Of a stretch of DNA of 64,000 bases, positions 45,065 through 57,564 are shown one piece after another (the first letter of the stretch is position 1; every line of letters begins with the position of its first letter). The stretch is taken from assembly GCA_028455995.1 (NCBI GenBank), contig JABELC010000001.1, positions 2,344,501 through 2,408,500 on the forward strand, read 5' to 3'. The notes under the pieces were generated by a model. The model was not told where the DNA came from. It saw only the letters and a list, made by a program, of their open reading frames with translations, and did no database searches. Position numbers and translations under genes: made by a program. Origin of the DNA: Scleromitrula shiraiana. Taxonomy: Eukaryota; Ascomycota; Leotiomycetes; Helotiales; Sclerotiniaceae.

Positions 45065-45717
45065 AAGTCTGGTGGAGATTGGGCCGGTGTATATTAGCTG
45101 GCGTTGGTGTATGAGGTAACATTAATGAACAAGACATTCATGATTTTGTCACCTGCTTAATTCTAGATGTTTTGCAATCTTTTCTGGCCTTGTTTATATT
45201 AACATTAATTGGTAAATTGCGACCTTTAACTCTTTCCTCCTGATTTTTGTGTTGCGCTGCATAGTTGCATTGAAATACCGAAAACATAAACATGCATCAC
45301 AGCACACGCCACTCTTGATTATCTTCCCAATCTGGATATCCAGGCTTCCTCTTATCTATCTTTTGAATATACTCCATGTATTACCTAAAGAGGTAACTTT
45401 GTACCGAGACGATGACTAGGAGCGGCGCCTGATACCTTGTTACAATTGGCCGGCCAGTATATACAACAAAGTCTGACGGGGCTTTCATGCATATTGAAAA
45501 GCCCATAGATTGTTGGGCTACGCATTGGTGGTAGAATTATATAATTTGATATCCGCGCATTGTACTAGTATGATGTTATTTTATTCCTCGCATATAAACC
45601 GCACATTTACCCCCTTCATTATACTCTCTTGCCACCTCTCAAATCCCTCCATCCTCCCCCTCCCCATCCCCAAAACCACCATATTCCAATTCCCCTCCCT
45701 CCTCCCCCCCAAAACCA
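45065..45717. other. Intergenic
   Basis: 3' flank of RPT1 and a C-rich stretch before the sugar transporter. No further gene seen. Confidence 0.6.
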
Positions 45718-47378
45718 AAAGGCTACCTAACAACCACCCTCCTAATCTCCCTCGCCGGTCTCCTCAACGGCTACGACACCGGCTCCATCGGCGCCCTCAC
45801 ATCCATGTCTTCCTTCTCCCGTAGCCTATTCCCCCCTCTCCCCCGCCATGCAAGGCTTCACCGTCTCCCTAATCATGCCAACGAGCACACTCTCTTCTCT
45901 CTACGCCGGGAAACTAGCCCGGAAATGCGGCCATCGGCATGTTATCATGGCGGCGGCTTTACTGTTTACAGCTGGCGCCGTGATGCAGGGGGCGGCGGGG
46001 AGGTTGGATATTTTTCTGGTGGGGAGAGCTGTGGCGGGATTGGAGGGGGGGCGGTTTTTGGTGGAGTAATGGTGCGGTGTATGTTGGTTGAGTCATATAT
46101 ATCTCGATTCCTTATCTTGAGCTTTGCTTGCTAAGATCGTTTATTTGCTCGAAAGATATATTTACGAGGTTGCGCCTAGTGCGCTGAGAGGAGCGCTCGT
46201 CTCCCATTTCCAGTTTGTGGCCGTGACGGGCGTCTGTTCTGGATACTTTACTTGCTACGGATCAGTACATCTCGCATCTTCTCTTTCGTGGCGCATACCG
46301 TTTGTCGTGCAGGTGACGGTGGGAGTATCCCTCGCGGGTTCTTGTCTGTGGTTGCCGGATTCTCCGCACTGGTTGGTGCATAATGGAAGGAGAGATGATG
46401 CTTTGCGTGTGTTGAACTGGCTCGGTATTGGGAGTGATGAGATAGAGAAGGATTTTCTGGCTCCTGTTGCACCTGTGGATGATGATGTGAAAACGGGTGT
46501 AGAGGGGTTTTTGGAAATGTTCAAAAAGAAACATAGGGGGAGAACTTTAGTGGGAGTTTTCCTGTTGGGCGTGGCGCCATTGAGTGGAATTGATGGGATT
46601 TTATACTTATAAACACCTCTGACAAGTTAAATCTTGCAGATTGCTGATGCTGAATAGTATGCGCCAACTTTATTCGAGGAAGCGGGTATTCCAGCAGGAA
46701 CAGTCTCTTTTCTTGCTTCCGGTGTAACTGGTATTCTTATGGTCATCATTTCGATTCCAGCTACTATCTACGCTGACAAGTGGGGGCATCGCACATCGGT
46801 TCTCTTGGGTGGCATTTTGCTCTCATCTTCGATGCTCGTCATCGGTTGTTTGTATCTCACTGATGCTGTTCATACGCACAGAAATGGGCGCTGGGCTGTA
46901 GTTGTTATGATCTTCTTCCTTGCACTTTCTTTCTGCGTTACCTGGGGGCTTGTAAGTAGGTTTTATGCCTCCGAGATACAACAACATAGGAAACTTCGTA
47001 GTGTTGTCAATAGTCTAGGACAGGGTCTCAATTTTGTAAGTGATATCTTGGATCATGTGCTGTGAGGCAGTTTACTGATAATTTGCAGTTGGCATGTTAG
47101 TTGGTTACATTTGTAACGCCTATCTCGCGTATTCAAGCTATGGTGCATACTTTCTGTTCGGTGGCTTTTCGTTATTAGCGGTGGTTATAATGGACATTTG
47201 GATGCCAGAAACCATGGGGTTATCTCTTGACGAGATACAGGAAGGATTTGAGAGGCTAGCTTTAGATGCTAGGAATGAGGCCGAGGATGCAGAAAACAAA
47301 GATAGTGAGAGTTTGAAGTTGCTATTGAGAAGGTTTTTAAAGGGACCAACTCTTATAATTCGTAAGCAGCGAACATAG
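45718..47378 (+). pseudogene. MFS sugar transporter, probably broken
   Basis: Sugar-porter sequence in family order: 'NGYDTGSIGALTSM' (TM1), 'GKLARKCGHRHVIM' (loop 2-3), 'YIYEVAPSALRGALVSHFQF', 'WLPDSPHWLVHNGRRDDALR', 'WGLVSRFYASEIQ', 'MPETMGLSLDEIQEGFERL'. Lesions: a frame change at a C-run near 45835, a compensating change at a G-run near 46045, no GT donor after 'SGIDGILY' (46610) although 'YAPTLFEEAG' resumes at 46660, and a frame mismatch across the GTAAGT intron near 47036-47090. No start ATG is clear; the first coding residues lie in a C-rich stretch. Indels in homopolymers could be sequencing errors, but the missing donor argues for a real pseudogene. Confidence 0.65.
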
Positions 47379-48280
47379 ACCGAGAAAGTCGTGTGAAAGG
47401 GTAGTCTGTGTAAAGGATTCTGTGTTAAGAACTGTCATACACTTCATAAACGCGATGTCTTAAATACCACTACTATATCGAGTATAGATATAAAAATCCC
47501 CCACACAAATCAATACTATACTTCCAAATTTCCATCAAATCATTAAGCCATAAACCGACATACGAGACCAACCCAGTCCAACCCATCCATCCCATCCTAT
47601 CACAACAAATCACATCACAATCCTATAAATTCTCTCCCGATTCCAATATCAATACCATCAGCCCTAGACAACAATAACTTGAGCGTGAACTCAAATCACT
47701 AGCTCCCGACTACTATAGTTCAAAGTTAGCTTTGGAGAATAAAGCTTGATTCTCTAGCTAGTTGCGGGTACACTTTCACTCATTTCTACTTTTACTTCGA
47801 TTTTGATTTCGGGCCGCGGGCTATTGATATTCAGAGTCATGATCAGGTAGCTAGCATACTTCAGAACCGTATACATACCATAGTAGAGCTTTAAAATAAG
47901 TTCCAAAAGAAGGGAAACAATGGGCACAAGTGCAAGAAGATTCACCATCACATTATATTGCACTTCAAAACCAATTCATAATTAAAACAACCATCATTCA
48001 TAATATCATCTAAACAGTCTTATCTTCTAGCAAAAGAAAATATTACTCATTTCACATGCATCAATCAATCAACATCCATCCCTTGCATACTTCACTTAAT
48101 TCCTTCCAAATCTCATCTTATCTTCTCCCAATCCCAATTTCATCTTTCTTCGAATGTAATAAGAACGCTCTTTGTGAATTTTTCGGATATTCGCAGAATG
48201 AATTACAAATCCCACCCCCAGATATTCATGCCATGCCACGCTAAAATGACACACATCTAATCAAATCGAAAGCAAATAAA
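47379..48280. other. Intergenic between sugar-transporter remnant and alpha-tubulin
   Basis: No gene recognised. Probably includes the tubulin 3' UTR. Confidence 0.65.
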
Positions 48281-49935
48281 CTAATATTCAGCCTCCTCCT
48301 CACCCTCGAAGGAATCAGCTGCAACTTCTTCGTAATCCTTCTCCAAAGCAGCCAAATCCTCTCTCGCTTCGCTGAACTCTCCTTCCTCCATACCTTCACC
48401 AACATACCAGTGGACGAAAGCACGCTTGCTGTACATCAAATCGAACTTGTGGTCCAATCTTGACCAGGCTTCGGCGATGGCAGTGGTGTTACTCAACATA
48501 CTGACGGAACGATCGACGGAAGCGAGGGCGCCATCGTTGGGAGCGGTGGATGGCACGGAAACGGGCTTTTGATAGTTGATTCCGAGCTTGAATCCAGTTG
48601 GACACCATTCGACAAGGTTGAAAGATGTCTTGGCTTTGAGAGATGCGACGGCAGCGTTACAGTCTCGGGGAACGACGTCACCACGGTAGAGAAGGGCGAC
48701 AGCCATGTATTTTCCGTTGCGAGGATCACAGACAACCATCTGGTTGTTTGGCTCGAAACATCTATAGAAAGTCAGTATAAATGTAATTAAACTCCATGCA
48801 GATTAGAACGTACTGGAGAGTCAATTCTTGAGTCTTGAAGCTCTCGTGGGAACTTCTAGCAGCAGAGATGACAGGGGCGTAACTGATCAATGGGTAGTGG
48901 ATTCTTGGGTAAGGAACCAAGTTAGTTTGGAACTCATTAAGATCAACGTTCAATGCACCATCAAAACGAAGAGATGAGGTGATAGAGCTGACAACTTGAG
49001 CGATCAATCGGTTGAGATGTTCAAACGAAGGACGGGGGATATCCAAGTTGCGACGGCAGATATCGTAAACAGCTTCGTTGTCGACCAAGAAGGTACAGTC
49101 AGAGTTTTCGATTGTGCTGTGGGTGCTGAGAACAGCGTTATATGGCTCAACAACAGCGGTAGAGACTCTTGGAGCTGGGTAAACTGCGAACTCGAGCTTG
49201 GACTTTTTGCCGTAGTCGGTGGAGAGACGCTCAAGCAAGAGAGATCCGAAACCAGATCCGGTTCCACCACCGAAGGAGTGGAAGATCAAGAAACCTTGGA
49301 GGGAAGAGCAGTTATCCTAATCCAATTCGAATTAGTAACCATCGTTACAACAAACGCGTAAAACTTTTGCCTACCAGAACACGACGAATCTTGTCCAAAG
49401 TGCCATCCAAGATCTCCTTTCCAATTGTATAATGACCACGGGCGTAGTTGTTTGCGGCATCCTCCTTTCCGCTGATCAAGAGCTCGGGATGGAAGAGTTG
49501 TCTGTATTCACCAGTACGGATCTCGTCGATTGGAGATGGGTCGAGATCAACGAAGATCGAACGAGGTACGTATTTACCGCTGCCAGTCTCTGTGAAGACA
49601 GTATCTAGCTCACCAGATTCGTGGATGGCCTTAGCCTCGGGGTCAGGACGACCATCGTGTAAAAGACCATGCTCAAGCAGGTACCTAAATGATCAGTATA
49701 TATAATCCCCTGAATCAATTGATTCAACAAACTTACAACTCCCAAGCACTGTTACCAAGCTGAGTACCAGCTTGACCAATATGAAGGTGAAGAATCTATA
49801 AATTGATGAATTGTCAATAACGAATTTCCAAGAATCGCGACACGCGAATATAGTAAAGCCGGGTGGTGGTTTTCTTGGAGAAGCAAATAATAATAAAAGA
49901 GGATGAAATGGGTTATTTACCTCTCCGCGAGTCAT
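48281..49935 (-). CDS. Alpha-tubulin
   Basis: GTP-binding subunit of the microtubule heterodimer. Exons 49935-49921, 49795-49737, 49684-49375, 49316-48814 and 48761-48281 give about 455 residues. The first coding exon is only five codons (MTRGE), and the next begins 'ILHLHIGQAGTQLGNSAWEL', the N-terminal nucleotide loop. The tubulin signature 'GGGTGSGFGSLLLERL' and 'RRNLDIPRPSFEHLNRLI' are intact. The tail ends 'EGEEEAEY' with the genetically encoded C-terminal Tyr used in detyrosination. Filamentous ascomycetes often have two alpha-tubulin genes (tubA/tubB type); which one this is cannot be settled here. It converges on the sugar-transporter remnant. Confidence 0.97.
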
Positions 49936-50057
49936 CTTGAATGAACTTTTCTGCAAATCAAAATTCTGAGATAATAGGATTCAAAGTGATGAGTTTGAAG
50001 CTATAGACAAAAAGAATTGTCCTTTCGCACTCAGGAAGGCAATGATGCTAGGGGGGG

Positions 50058-50086
50058 TGAGTGTGGGAGTGTGGGAGTGTGGGAGT
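50058..50086. repeat. GTGTGGGA octamer tract
   Basis: Three to four tandem GTGTGGGA units about 125 bases upstream of the alpha-tubulin start codon. Confidence 0.85.
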
Positions 50087-50373
50087 GGAGGAAAGAGTTG
50101 GTGGTTTTGCTGGTCAGTGATCGCTCGCTGGTCGCTGAGTTTTGAAGAGTGGATTGCTGTCAATTATTCAAAAGTTGACAAATTCCTCTCCGTTATTCAA
50201 ATAAGTGGGGGGGTTTAACCAATTTCATGGGTTCTGTATGGTTTTAGGAGATTGAGAGAATGGCAGATAACACGAGCGGTGTAGGCTGGATAATTTCAGG
50301 GGGTCAAATTTCATGTTGAACCTTAAAACTTTAAGTTAACCTGAGGTTACTCGAGTATACTCTTTTGGTTTAT

Positions 50374-50400
50374 TTGTTTGTTTGTTTGTTTGTTTGTTTA
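50374..50400. repeat. TTTG tetramer microsatellite
   Basis: Six tandem TTTG units. Confidence 0.9.
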
Positions 50401-50895
50401 TAAACACGCCCCATAATCTCATTCATTTTATGTAGGTAAGGTGTAGGTGAGGTGATTATTTACTTACTTATTATTCATCCATTATTTTTTATTCATTTTT
50501 ATTAATTCAATAAACCAAATTTGTGTTTCATTAAAAGTAAAGGATCTATAAAAGTATCATCATTGATGATGAGTACTTTTATACCTTTGATTTAAGTATA
50601 CATCCATGAAGGCAATAATAAAGCAAAAAAAAAGAAAGGGAAGGTTTGACCAGCAATGAAATGAAAAGCTTCGCAATAAAGCAAATACCGAAGAATACAT
50701 CCACCAAAGAATTGTGCTTTGAACGCCGAAAAGAAATTTTGAAAACAGTTACACACTGATTCTCTTCCTTGCAAATTTTATCAATGTCCCTTTATCTTTA
50801 TAAGAAAATTTCCTCCCCCACTCCCTCTCCATCCCCTTTCCACAACACACTTAATACCACTTCTCAATTGAACTACTCGATTTTAGCTCTGATAT

Positions 50896-53800
50896 CTAGT
50901 AATTGAGTTCACCAGCACCGGCACCAGCAACGGCATCAAGGTCTTCATAAGATTTTAGACTTCGACCCGCAACAGCTTCACGAGGACCAGATGTTGCACC
51001 ACTACCTGGAGCACCCGCATCACCCCATCGATTACTACCACTAGATGCTGAGCCACCACGACGACCACCAGCACCGGGAGGACTTAATCTACCAGCATTG
51101 GGATCCCAACGTTGTTGCTGATTAGGTCGGCGCGATCCATCATAAGGAGTACTTCGTGAATTTGTTTGATATCGACCAGCACCTCTTCTGATAGGACCAG
51201 CACCTCGACCATGGCCATCACTGGTCCAAGTTAATGGTGTGGAGACTGCATGGCCAGCCAAGAAGGCCGGGAAGTTGCTAGGAGGATGAAAGCCTTGCAT
51301 AGGAGTCAATCCGTTCATGCTAAAGTTTTGTAGATTGAATCCGCGTGGCGTACCAGCTGGAACATGACCATTAGCCGGAGGGAAATGACCATTGCTATTA
51401 GCATCTGATCTGGAAGGTGCGATGTGGGCTGGATCGAGCACATAAGCATTGACAAGATCGAACTACATGAAACATTAGCCTCGTCCCAATTTCACTCATC
51501 TCATGGAATTGAGTACTTACATCTATCTTCAAGTTTTCAAGCCATTCTGGATGTCTCTTCTCAACGTGCTTCTTCCAGAAATGTTCTTCTTTGAACAACT
51601 TGGTACACTCTGGCACTCTGCATCTAAATTTGTGTTCGTCTTCTTGCTTCACATATTTGACTAGTTCCTCTTTAAGAGCTTCTGATGTGGGGTTTCCACC
51701 TAGCTTGCGAACATCAACATTATCTGGATCGAGGATTTGCATAATCTTTTCCTCAAAAGTTCTGACCCAATTGAAAGCACGCTGCAATTGTTGTTCGGAT
51801 TTAGAGACGTTATTACCACGAGGGAATTTACGCTCGCCATCAGGAGATGAGGCATGATCAACATCCATCTCGTCTTCATTACGTTTCTTTCCTGGAAAGG
51901 GTTCACCGTTTGCACTTGCACGTGCTGCATTCCGGGCGGAAGTTGTAAGAGAGTTACGTGGTCGTCTTAAATGGCCACCTGGACATTTTCGGCTGAGTTC
52001 ATGGATCGAATCGCTCTCGAAAACGCAGAAGAAGCAGAAGTTGAAAACACGGCGTAAATACTCAACCATAAGGTCAAGCTGTTTCTTTTTCACAAGTAGA
52101 TCTTCATCATCGACCTCTTCGTCTAAAGCACCTTCTTCTTCCTCTTCTTCTTCTCCCAATTCAAGCTCTTCGCCTTCGTCTAAAGCTTCATCAAGCCCAA
52201 GCACATCCCTGGATTTCTTGATCTTCTTCGAGACTGTGGCCGTCACGGGATGTTGAAGCCGGCCCTGGTTTTTAAGATCGTCAACCTTCTCTTCAATCTT
52301 CAAAACGGCATTAAAGTCGGAACCAAAGTCTTCCTCGAACTTGCCAACAAGACGAGTTGCCAAATCGAGATCCTTCTCGATACGTTCAGGTGCTGAGAAC
52401 AAATCCCATAGTGCTTTCTTGCGCGGAAGACTGGGAGGGACATGAACACCAACGTGGCATGTGAAATCACCTTTCACTTCATCCTTGACTGTCTTACCAT
52501 TGATGGCCTCGAGCGCTTTCTGAGCAGTTGAAATAGGGGCTGGTGGCTCGGCAGTTACCTCGCCTTCATCATCGTCCTTTATCTCAGGCCGATCAAAAAT
52601 GGGCACTGTCTCTGGGGCAGGATGAAGCATGACCCAACCAATTCTGTGGTAGCGTTTGCTTGGATTTGGATCACTCAAACTGAGCCATTTAAAGCCACCC
52701 TCATCTTCACCCAAATGTTCTTTACAGAATGCCTCTAAATTCTGGCGGCTGACATGAGGTGCAATGGTTTTGATGAGTAAAGTTGGTTGGAAAGCATTCT
52801 CATCTCGAATATCACCACCTCTGGAAGGAACCAAATCACCAACGCCAAGAACCTCATTGGCTGCAGTTGTCTCACCTTCTTCCTTCTCGATGATACCACC
52901 AGTACCGTTGCTCTCACTCTTCGGAATGCCCTCCAATGAATATTCGTCGAAGGTTCCGGATTCAAGATCTTGCTCCCATTGACTATAATTGCCACGACGG
53001 AATTCGTTGATTTGTTGGTGTAACGCATCTCTCATCTCTGGAACGTATCTCTCCTTGAACCATTGCTCTCCCTTATGCTCCTGCACAAACATGCGAGCCA
53101 TACGTGCTTGTAGCTCTTCTTTATAGGCGTCATAGGCGACTTGAATTCGAGCCTTTTCTTTTTCACGGTCTTCTTCACGAGGCCTGTAAGGCTCACCGCG
53201 TTTTCCTGACCTAGCACGCTCCTTTTCTTCCTTGACCTTCTCATTTTTACGCCACCACTCTCCAAAGTATGAGAATCCTACTTGAAAGGGTAAATTGGCA
53301 GGATCTTGAAGTGGATTGTGAGCAGGAGGAGCGGGTGTAGAGTCTTGACCAGGAACGTAACGATCAATGTTGGCTGGAGCAGGCGATGCAATTCGTCTTC
53401 GATCTTCACGATCCCTCGACATTCGATAATCATCTCTATTGTCTCTTGCTCTAGGTGCAGGTTCATAGCGATCGATTATAGGAGATCTTGAACGATCACG
53501 CTCGCGCTCGCGGTTGTTTCGTCGCGGTGGTCTTTCACCAACTAAGAGAACATTGAGGTAAGCATAAGTTTGTTAAATTGTAACTCGAGACATCGTAAAT
53601 ATTGGGTTACAAATGATAAGACATTTGAATATTTTTGAAGCTGATGTGAAATGTGATTCAACAACTCCACGTTGACAATGCCTTCTTTGTGCTTTACGCA
53701 GCTTTCTGAATATCAAAGGTGAAAGAAAACTAATATTTCGAGAATGAAATCAAGATGGGATAAGACATACCAGGAGATCGGCCGCGATAAAATGAATCAC

Positions 53801-53921
53801 GATCCCGCTCTTGTTTAATACCTCTGCTGGAGAAGCCATCGTCGCGTCCACCCCAGCTTGTTCTCTCGGGAGGTGAACGAGCTAGAGGTGGCTCTCTGTA
53901 ACCAGCATTGTAACCATCCAT
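50896..53921 (-). CDS. ARS2/Serrate-family zinc finger protein
   Basis: Bridges the nuclear cap-binding complex to RNA processing or decay machinery (S. pombe Pir2, human ARS2/SRRT, plant SERRATE). Exons 53921-53771, 53541-51521 and 51462-50896 give about 912 residues. Order: an Arg/Ser/Asp/Glu-rich N-terminus; a SERRATE/ARS2 N-terminal domain ('VGFSYFGEWWRKNEKVK', 'AYDAYKEELQARMARMF'); an RRM-like block ('LIKTIAPHVSRQNLEAFCKE'); an acidic run of Glu (about 52130-52150); 'YLRRVFNFCFFCVFESDS'; a C2H2 zinc finger ('CRVPECTKLFKEEHFWKKH'); and the C-terminal 'LVNAYVLDPAH' block followed by an Arg/Gly-rich tail ending AGAGAGELNY. Both splice junctions keep frame. Function is by family. Confidence 0.96.
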
Positions 53922-55369
53922 ACTGCCACTTTTTCGCGTTCGATACGATATCGTTAGGCTAGGTAGATAATTTGGTAGGGCGGCTTCGCGTTATCGATGT
54001 TACTCTTGTATAAGGCTGTTGATCGATGATTGTGTTCGTCAAGTGACACCTGGTGATTGTCGGAACGAGGTGGTGTAAAAAACCAAGCTACTGCTGTTTG
54101 ATAACATGATTGCCTGTTAGAGGATTGTTCAAAAGTTCAAAAGTTTAAAATGTATTAAGAATGGATGATATTTAAAAATTGGGATAAAATGCGATCAATG
54201 GGGATGAGAAGGCAGAAAGTAGAAAAGTAGAAGTTAAAAAAGTAGAAGCTCAACGCCTATATAGATGGCGAACTTTTATAAAACGACGACAACTTGTTGT
54301 TGAATCTGAATTTGGGATATAGACATGAAGATTGATTTTATATAATCGATCATGAAGAAGAAAATAAGGGGATATATTTGGTTTCTTGTGTGTGTATATT
54401 TATTTCGCAATGATGTGCAGATAATGAATATTTGTTTTGTTTTCTTTTTTTGGGGGGGAAAGGGATAAAAGTTTGTAGTAGAATAGAAAGAAGGATTGAC
54501 GAACAAGATTGAGATGAGATGAAATTCAAGTAACTGTTTCGATGAAGAAACTGCCTCTACCAAGTTGTAAAATTGGAGAGGTTGTTGATGATTAGAAGAA
54601 GAGATGGGAAGCTTGTTACGACGAATCCCACGGTGGACATACTTTATTAGTCGGGAGTGGGTATTGCACTAAAAAGTGGAGAGATTTGTGGCTTATGAGC
54701 TAAATCGATACTAGCTCCAGATTTTTGTATTTTCTTTGAGATATGGCCATATGATTGGATAAAATGATAGCATGACTAATCTTAATTAACCAATAATTCT
54801 TTGAAGATTAATGAATATTTCCAGATAAGGAAATAATAAGGCTACTGCTAGAGTAATTTATGACCAATTGTATTTCATTAATTTTGAAATTGAAATAATG
54901 TAGCATATCCGGCTGGGAGCAGCTCAGCTCTTAAAGCGTGAATTGATCTGAATATTTGAGTAACCTTCAGGGCCAATTTTTAGGACAAAGAGTAGTACCA
55001 ATATCATCCAACATAAATTCCAAGCTTCGAACAGTTGCTCACCCATATTATCAGTAAAATCTGTCTAGTCTGAAACATATTTATTTACAAAATCCATTGA
55101 TAATACTAAAAGAAAACCAATAAATTCTTTGGTGAGTATAGTACAAGTTACCCTTACAGCCAAACCTCGGTTTAAAGCTTCATGAGCTCCATCTTGCATG
55201 AGAGGGGCGTACGTCATTGAAGCGAGGGAGGAGTGAAATATCCCACCAGTCGACCCATTTCCCGTCCCCACTCTTCAAAGAGTATATATAAAGAGATTGC
55301 ACTTACCTTCCGTGTCCACTTTCTTTTTGGAAAAAGTCGTACTGTAACTGACATCTCAGAGCCATCAAC
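53922..55369. promoter_or_regulatory. Divergent region between ARS2 and TspO genes
   Basis: 1.45 kb with no gene I can support. AT-rich, with open frames that are short and unconvincing. TATA-like 'AGAGTATATATAAAG' at 55278-55292, some 80 bases upstream of the TspO start, may be its core promoter. Confidence 0.6.
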
Positions 55370-56052
55370 ATGACGACTTTCATCCCCAGTATAACGCTGC
55401 CAGCGGCAGTATTCGCAAACCCTACAGCTTCCGTCCTGCTTCCAATTGCTCTTGGAACAGCTATTGGTTTCTCTGTTCGACGTACGTACTAGCCTCCTCT
55501 ATCTATCTTCCTCATCTCTATCTAAGTTAAAAGGACATAAGATCTAACAACAACATAGCCAAAGAAACCCAAAAAACATACATGGCATTAAAACAACCCC
55601 CCTACCGTCCACCCCCCTACGTCTTCGGTCCAGCCTGGACTCTCCTCTACGGCCTCATGGGATACTCCGCCTACCGCGCCTATTCCGTCGGAATGTCCCC
55701 TCTAGCCAGCACCGAGAAGCATCTTCTCACCAAACAAGGAGCCACACTCTACACGATCCAACTCGGCCTCAACTTAATCTGGATGCCATTATTTTTCTCC
55801 CTTAAACGACCAATCGAAGCAACTGTTGATATCGTTGCGCTAACTGGTGTCGTGGGATATTTGGCTTATACATGGGGACAGGTTGATTCTGTTGCTGGGT
55901 GGGCTTTGGCTCCTTATTTGGGTTGGTTGGGCTTTGCGACTTATTTGAGTGCGGGCGTGGGATACCTTAATGATTGGAATATTGAGGATAAGGAAGTTCC
56001 TATGAGTCCAAAGGGAAAGGGAACTAAGTATGTTGACGAGAAGAAGGAGTAA
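55370..56052 (+). CDS. TspO/MBR (translocator protein) family membrane protein
   Basis: Five-TM protein of the outer mitochondrial or other membranes; relatives bind tetrapyrroles and sterols. Exons 55370-55481 and 55559-56052 give 201 residues. The junction restores 'TQKTYMALKQPPYRPPP', followed by the family's hallmark aromatic segment 'VFGPAWTLLYGLMGYSAYRA' (W-x3-Y-x3-G spacing). TM segments follow at about 'GLNLIWMPLFFSL', 'VDIVALTGVVGYLAYTW' and 'GWLGFATYLSAGVGYLNDWN'. The last ~25 residues are polar and Lys-rich. Fungal TspO proteins remain largely uncharacterised, so substrate and physiological role are open. Converges on the ornithine carrier. Confidence 0.95.
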
Positions 56053-56505
56053 AGGGATAGTGTTGGGGTTTTACAGTGGTTTAATGTGTGCAATGTATTT
56101 CTATGGCGCGGGACTTGGCGATGGGAGAAGGAGAAATGGCTTTGATATTTCTTGGAAGCAAAATCCTTAGTATTCGTTTTAATAATCACTTGATACGGAA
56201 TGAACGTCTGTCTGATCTTTCACATAAAGTCATGCCTGGCAACTTATATTATTATATAAATGTCTGAAAACGGCCCTGAAATAAATGCAGCTTGATTTGA
56301 TCTATTATGCCATACGCTAAATTAAGTCCAACAATCCAACACAATAGTGAATCGCTCGGAATACATGCTAATCTGAATAGATATATCCCTAAAACCTATA
56401 ACCCTCCAATTATCTTGCCAGCCGATAACTCCAAATCCATTTTAATGTCTACCCATAACCCACAAAAATCTAAAAAGAAATCTATAAATTTCAAAAATAT
56501 ATAGC
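56053..56505. other. Shared 3' region of TspO and ornithine carrier genes
   Basis: 453 bases between two convergent stop codons; AT-rich; nothing coding seen. Confidence 0.7.
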
Positions 56506-57564
56506 TTAAGTGAGATGGAATCGGCTCTTCAAACCGTCGTAAATAATGAAAATAAAAGCTGAACTGGGTGCTGAGCGCAGAACAGTTATGCCGCAACCAC
56601 GATACATGCCTTTCAGGCCATGTTGCTTCCAGAGGAGGGCACCTTCTTGCCAGAATTTGTTGCGCGGAGCTGTAGAGGATATTGAACTGGTCTGCATGCG
56701 GGATTTGATCGTGTCGGCGGGAAAGAAGAGAAAATTATAGGACATTCCTGCAGATGCACCAGCGAGAGCTTGTTGCCAAAGAGGCAGAGGGGCTGGCTCT
56801 GCAGAAAGAGTAGAAGACGGACTTGTGAGAGAGGACTTTGCGTTGAGTTGTTGGAAAAGATGAGTGACCGTTTCCTTGCTACCAAACCAAGCTGCACAAC
56901 CACCAGTTTCACGGATTAGTGTACCCATTTGACCATTCCAAAAACCTCGAATTCCCTGGTGACGCCAAACCTCACGAATGACGGCTGATGGTGATTTTGG
57001 TACGATTCGAATTGTGCCATCGGAGGATGAGACTGGGACCTGTATCTTACACTTTACTAGTTCGATAGGTGTGAGGATCAAGGATGTGAATGCGCCGGAT
57101 AGTGCGCCGGTGAGCCACAATGCTTGCAGCGGAAGCTGTTGGTCTCGTTGATATGCTCCCACTCGGAAAAGTGCTTCTCTACCAGCTCGCTCCCAAAAGA
57201 AGAGACTGCTAGTCTCCAGAGCAGCACCAACTAGAGGGGCACTGATGCCCCTATATAAACCCATGAGGCCATCATTTCGGATTGATTGTTTGAAACAGTC
57301 GAGCGGACCAGTATATCGTAATGGGAGGTGATCTGGTTGTGATTGTAGCCGAACTTTTACCGTGTCGAATGGATACTCGATGTATTTTCCAGCTACGCCG
57401 GCAATCTGATCATGGTTAGTGGGCAATCATAACATATTTTAGAACTGGTTATTTACAGATCCATAGAGAATATCCTCAATAGCGTCCATTAAAGCTTCCC
57501 GGCCCTTGGCTGTTACTGTCGGAGAAGTCTCTGAGTGAAAATCTGCGGTAATCGCTGCTGCCAT
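56506..57564 (-). CDS. ARG13: Mitochondrial ornithine carrier (SLC25 family)
   Basis: Exchanges ornithine across the inner mitochondrial membrane for arginine synthesis (Neurospora ARG-13, yeast Ort1/Arg11). Exons 57564-57457 and 57405-56506 give 335 residues. Three mitochondrial-carrier repeats are seen, each with its P-x-[DE]-x-x-[KR] motif: 'YPFDTVKVRLQ', 'TPIELVKCKIQ' and 'FPADTIKSRMQ'. The second repeat carries 'GFWNGQMGTLIRETGGCAAW', where R-E-T-G-G matches the basic amino-acid carrier subgroup. The N-terminus 'DAIEDILYGSIAGVAGKYIE' also fits ornithine carriers. The substrate assignment is by subgroup motifs, not proof. The gene lies divergent to CGR1. Confidence 0.92.

Larger units (their letters stand above)
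49936..50895. promoter_or_regulatory. Alpha-tubulin upstream region and ARS2 3' flank
   Basis: About 960 bases. It contains a GTGGGAGT tract at 50058-50086 and a TTTG tetramer tract at 50374-50400. AT-rich sequence with no coding potential fills the rest. Confidence 0.6.

Noticed and set aside
54276..54563. Minus-strand open frame of 95 codons between ARS2 and TspO
   Set aside because: AT-rich with Lys/Phe/Ile runs, no similarity, and no supporting context.
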